A stretch of 64,000 nt of DNA from Spirochaetia bacterium. GTDB taxonomy: Bacteria; Spirochaetota; Spirochaetia; Treponematales; Treponemataceae. The DNA lies in assembly GCA_900767955.1 (NCBI GenBank), contig CAAGBC010000037.1:62001-126000 (forward strand), read 5' to 3'. The notes below the pieces were generated by a model, which was not told the origin of the DNA, did no database searches, and saw only the letters and a program-made list of their open reading frames with translations. The first letter of the stretch is position 1. Each line of letters starts with the position of its first letter. The translations under genes were made by a program, and so were the position numbers. Shown here piece by piece: positions 61,429 to 64,000 of this stretch.

Positions 61429-62577
61429 ATGGATATTACGATTTTGTGCAAGGTTGTGGATAATTTTGGTGATATTGGGGTTGTTTACAGGCTTGCAAGG
61501 GCGATTGAAGATGTAAAATCAAAATTTGAACAAGTTTCTTCTATTAATATGCGAATTGTTGTGGATAATCTTAGGGCGTTTGCAAATATTGTTCCGGGGA
61601 TTGATGTGAATGCGGATGTGCAGCAATTTGGCAAGTGGCAGATTTTTTTGTGGGATAGTGAGCGCTGTCTTGAGGAATTTGAAAAAAAGCCGCCAGAAGT
61701 GATTTTGGAATGTTTTCAATGTGGGCGGCCTGATTGGCTTGATGAATTGCTTTTTGTGAAAAAGGTTCCTAATGTTGTGAATATTTTTATGATTGATTAT
61801 TTGACTGCGGAAGATTATGCGGAAACTTTTCATTGTTTGCAGTCGTTGACTCGTTCTAGTCGCGTTCAGAAGGTTAATTTTATGCCGGGTTTTACTTCTA
61901 AAACTGGTGGATTGATTCTTGATGGGGCGTTTGTTGCTTCTTTGGAAAAAGTAAAGTCTGCGCGGGAAAATAATTTGGGTGATTCTGATCAGTCTGGCGA
62001 TGCTTTGGAAATTCTTTATTTTAGTTATCCAAAAGATTTGGTTCCTGTGGTGAAGGCGTTTGAAACTTTTGAAAATCGCTTTGGAAAAAAAGTTAAGGTG
62101 CTTTTGGCAAAGGGGGCAGGGCGCGATTGTTTTGTTTCTTCTTGGACTGAATGCGGTAAAAAAATTGCCCTTGAAGAACTTGATTTTATTCCGCAAGAGG
62201 AATGGGATTATTTGTTGTGTAAAACGCCATTGCTTTTTATTCGCGGGGAAGATTCTTTGGCTCGTGCGTGTTTGGCGGGAAATCCTTTTGTGTGGCATGC
62301 GTATCCTCAGTCGGAAGATTATCAGCTTGTAAAAGTTGGTGCGCTTCTTAATCAAATGAAACCGTTTTTTTCTGAAGAAATGTTTTGCATTGTGGAAAAA
62401 TGTTGGAATATTTACAACGGAACTAATGGGGATTTGGAAAGTGCCGTTTTGGATTTTTTGCTTAATTATGAAAATTTAAAAGATGGCTTTGAAAAATTTG
62501 CATCAAACTTGAAAAAAAATGGTGACCTTGCATTTCACCTAATGACTTTTATTTTGAAAACTTGTATGATAGAATAG
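61429..62577 (+). CDS. earP: EF-P arginine rhamnosyltransferase EarP
   Basis: EarP attaches rhamnose from dTDP-rhamnose to an arginine of EF-P. The product (382 residues from the preferred ATG at 61429) starts DITILCKVVDNFGDIGVVYR (the usual VVDNFGDIGV header), and has VILECFQCGRPDWLDELL, VQKVNFMPGFTSKTGGLILD, FIRGEDSLARACLAGNPFVW and a YPQSEDYQLVKVGALLNQ stretch. efp follows 33 bases later. The match is firm. Confidence 0.95.
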   Translation: MDITILCKVVDNFGDIGVVYRLARAIEDVKSKFEQVSSINMRIVVDNLRAFANIVPGIDVNADVQQFGKWQIFLWDSERCLEEFEKKPPEVILECFQCGRPDWLDELLFVKKVPNVVNIFMIDYLTAEDYAETFHCLQSLTRSSRVQKVNFMPGFTSKTGGLILDGAFVASLEKVKSARENNLGDSDQSGDALEILYFSYPKDLVPVVKAFETFENRFGKKVKVLLAKGAGRDCFVSSWTECGKKIALEELDFIPQEEWDYLLCKTPLLFIRGEDSLARACLAGNPFVWHAYPQSEDYQLVKVGALLNQMKPFFSEEMFCIVEKCWNIYNGTNGDLESAVLDFLLNYENLKDGFEKFASNLKKNGDLAFHLMTFILKTCMIE

Positions 62578-62610
62578 TATATTATAAAAATTTTTTGAGG
62601 TTATATAGTT

Positions 62611-63177
62611 ATGTTAATGACATCACAGTTAAAAGTTGGTGCAGCATTCATGTATGAAGGCAATCCACTTATCGTTCAGAAAATGCTTGGTCAGAGATCT
62701 GGTCGTGCTGGTATGGTTACAAACCTTCGTGTAAAGAATCTTGTTACAGGTTCTACAATGGATCTTGGTATTGATGCTGGTGAAAAATTTGACGAAGTTG
62801 ATCTTGATTTCCATGTAACAAAGCTTTCATATATTGATGGTGACACATACGTATTTATGGATCAGGAAACTTATGAACAGTTTGAACTTTCTAAAGATGA
62901 TTTAGGAGATAACGCTGGTTATATTACTCCAGAAGATGATCTTGAAGTAAAAATTACTTTCTATGAAGGTATGCCAGTAGGTATTGATTTGCCAATCAAT
63001 GTTGTTCGCACTGTTACATATTGTGAACCAGGTGTAAAAGGTGATACTTCTGGAAAATCACTTAAACCTGCTACTCTTGATACAGGAATTGAAGTTCGTG
63101 TTCCATTGTTCATCAATACAGACGAAAAAATCGTTGTTGATACACGCGATGGTTCTTTCGTTGAACGCGCAAAATAA
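62611..63177 (+). CDS. efp: Elongation factor P (rhamnosylated-arginine type)
   Basis: EF-P rescues ribosomes stalled on polyproline. The product (188 residues) has the three-barrel layout and a loop GQRSGRAGMVTNLRVKN whose tip is Arg32, the residue that EarP modifies. EF-P proteins modified by lysylation have Lys here instead. Downstream: FYEGMPVGIDLPINVVRTVT and KPATLDTGIEVRVPLFINTD. It follows earP in the same transcript and ends at a terminator. Confidence 0.97.
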   Translation: MLMTSQLKVGAAFMYEGNPLIVQKMLGQRSGRAGMVTNLRVKNLVTGSTMDLGIDAGEKFDEVDLDFHVTKLSYIDGDTYVFMDQETYEQFELSKDDLGDNAGYITPEDDLEVKITFYEGMPVGIDLPINVVRTVTYCEPGVKGDTSGKSLKPATLDTGIEVRVPLFINTDEKIVVDTRDGSFVERAK

Positions 63178-63210
63178 TTGATTTTGTAAATTATTAATTT
63201 TCAATTTCCA

Positions 63211-63244
63211 AAAAGCTGCTTCCGCTGTGAAGTGGCTTTTTTTT
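63211..63244 (+). terminator. Terminator of earP-efp
   Basis: AAAAGCTGCTTC pairs with GAAGTGGCTTTT (two G-T pairs) around CGCTGT and is followed by a T run. Confidence 0.8.
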
Positions 63245-63356
63245 TGTTTTTTTTGGGGTGGGGCTGTGTGGGATTATTTTCCCAATATAATAATTTTTCT
63301 TCCTAATATTCCTATATTGAAGTATAATTAAGTATATTTTTTATAGAGGTATTGAA

Positions 63357-63728
63357 ATGAAAAAACTAGTTTCTTTATTATTGGTTTCTGTTTTTTGTGT
63401 AGCAGGAATGTTTGCTGTTGATTTTGGTGCTTTTCCAAAAGGAACATGGCAGGATTCAAACTGGGATGCTGACTGGGTTTTTGGTGTAGGAAGTCTTCAG
63501 CTTGTTGATTCAAATTCTGGTGATGTTATTTTTGATTTTGAAGGAAAAATGAAAAACTTCAAATTAATTCCATCTGCAGAAGGCGTTTCAATTTCTTTTG
63601 ACTGTCCAGAAACAGAACGCTCATACAAATTTACAAAACCAGCAACACTTGATACAAGTATTGAAATGGAAATCAATCCTGAATGGACTGATGAAAATTA
63701 CAAAGTAAAAATGCCATTCAAAAAATAG
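63357..63728 (+). CDS. Small exported protein (123 aa) of unknown function
   Basis: A signal peptide (KKLVSLLLVSVFCVAGMFA) precedes a compact beta-rich domain of about 100 residues with GTWQDSNWDADWVFG at the N-terminus, VIFDFEGKMKNFKLIPSAEG and FDCPETERSYKFTKPATLD. It has no lipobox. The AT-rich upstream holds TATAAT at 63323. I do not recognise the family. A terminator follows 14 bases after the stop codon. Confidence 0.75.
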   Translation: MKKLVSLLLVSVFCVAGMFAVDFGAFPKGTWQDSNWDADWVFGVGSLQLVDSNSGDVIFDFEGKMKNFKLIPSAEGVSISFDCPETERSYKFTKPATLDTSIEMEINPEWTDENYKVKMPFKK

Positions 63729-63742
63729 TTTTTGAATAAATA

Positions 63743-63800
63743 AGGGATGCTTAATGAGTTCACTTCACACTTGCTGAACTTTTGGGCATCCCTTTTTTTT
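63743..63800 (+). terminator. Terminator after the small exported protein gene
   Basis: AAGGGATGC pairs with GCATCCCTT over a long (about 35-base) loop with T-rich 3' flank. The last T's overlap the stop codon of the next, convergent gene. Confidence 0.7.
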
Positions 63801-64000
63801 TAGTTAATAATGTTTTTTAAGTCTTGTACTTTTTTCTGAACATTCTTTTGAATGTTTGTAATTGCTTCAGATGTCAAAACTGAACCAAGCATTGCTTGCA
63901 ATCCTGAATCTGCATACATTAAAGAAATTTTTGCTTTGTATAATTCATTTATTTTGTAGCGAATAATTCCTTGTTTTGGAGAAAGTTCTACGCCAACTTC
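63800..64000 (-). CDS. C-terminal end of an unknown gene (66 aa visible)
   Basis: The minus strand is open from the window edge to TAA at 63800-63802. The visible part (YKINELYKAKISLMYADSG, MLGSVLTSEAITNIQKNVQK) is mixed strand and helix with a helical end rich in Q and K. No family can be recognised from it. Confidence 0.7.
   Translation of the reverse strand, partial: EVGVELSPKQGIIRYKINELYKAKISLMYADSGLQAMLGSVLTSEAITNIQKNVQKKVQDLKNIIN

Overview
The window looks like a chromosome segment of a host-associated, succinate-forming anaerobic spirochaete of the genus Treponema. It is AT-rich. The evidence is a dnaG-rpoD block next to mreB-mreC, an oxygen-sensitive iron-sulfur fermentation cluster, several lipoproteins with spirochaete-like lipoboxes, and GC-richer dispersed intergenic repeats. 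I assign the genus by gene content only and name no species.

Region 1-10.6 kb (minus strand) is one housekeeping run: a YkgJ-type protein, a metallo-beta-lactamase-fold hydrolase, a small conserved protein, mltG, dnaG, rpoD, a coiled-coil zinc-ribbon protein, RNase P RNA, a TPR protein, mreB and mreC (cut by the window edge). It starts beside a tRNA-Thr/tRNA-Tyr pair that has its own promoter and terminator.

Region 10.6-24 kb is general metabolism: a glycogen synthase-like glycosyltransferase, chorismate mutase, thiamine diphosphokinase, CCA-adding enzyme, trpS, folC, alr, a lipoprotein, thrC, a purine permease and tRNA-Gly.

Region 24-38.8 kb is a fermentation cluster. A [FeFe] hydrogenase (probably group B) is divergent from mdh, fumC, hdrB, hdrC, hdrA, flxD/mvhD, two iron-sulfur proteins, a FAD/NAD(P) reductase, frdB and frdA, followed by an AspT-family transporter with its own promoter. 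Together these could take oxaloacetate to malate, fumarate and succinate, feed the fumarate reductase from a soluble Hdr-Flx complex, and export succinate. No membrane anchor for the fumarate reductase is present, and its flavoprotein lacks the usual FAD-linking histidine.

Region 38.8-54.6 kb is an accessory island: an IS200-type element, a truncated TIR-like gene, two giant TIR-Sel1-TPR proteins, a lipoprotein, and a two-gene operon (promoter, membrane/Rossmann/RyR protein, TIR protein, terminator) that resembles a Thoeris-like NAD-signalling defence pair but with a RyR-domain membrane partner. Three genes here appear to carry one-base homopolymer frameshifts, whereas the housekeeping genes of the window are intact. 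The island ends with an Rpn/PD-(D/E)XK gene.

Region 54.6-64 kb returns to mixed chromosome: purC, a lipoprotein, an XRE regulator with membrane segments, a second Rpn gene, a DUF1846 protein, rpsU, a flavin reductase, an exported beta-rich protein, earP and efp (arginine-rhamnosylation type), a small exported protein and the end of an unknown gene. GC-rich palindromic repeats recur between genes throughout.
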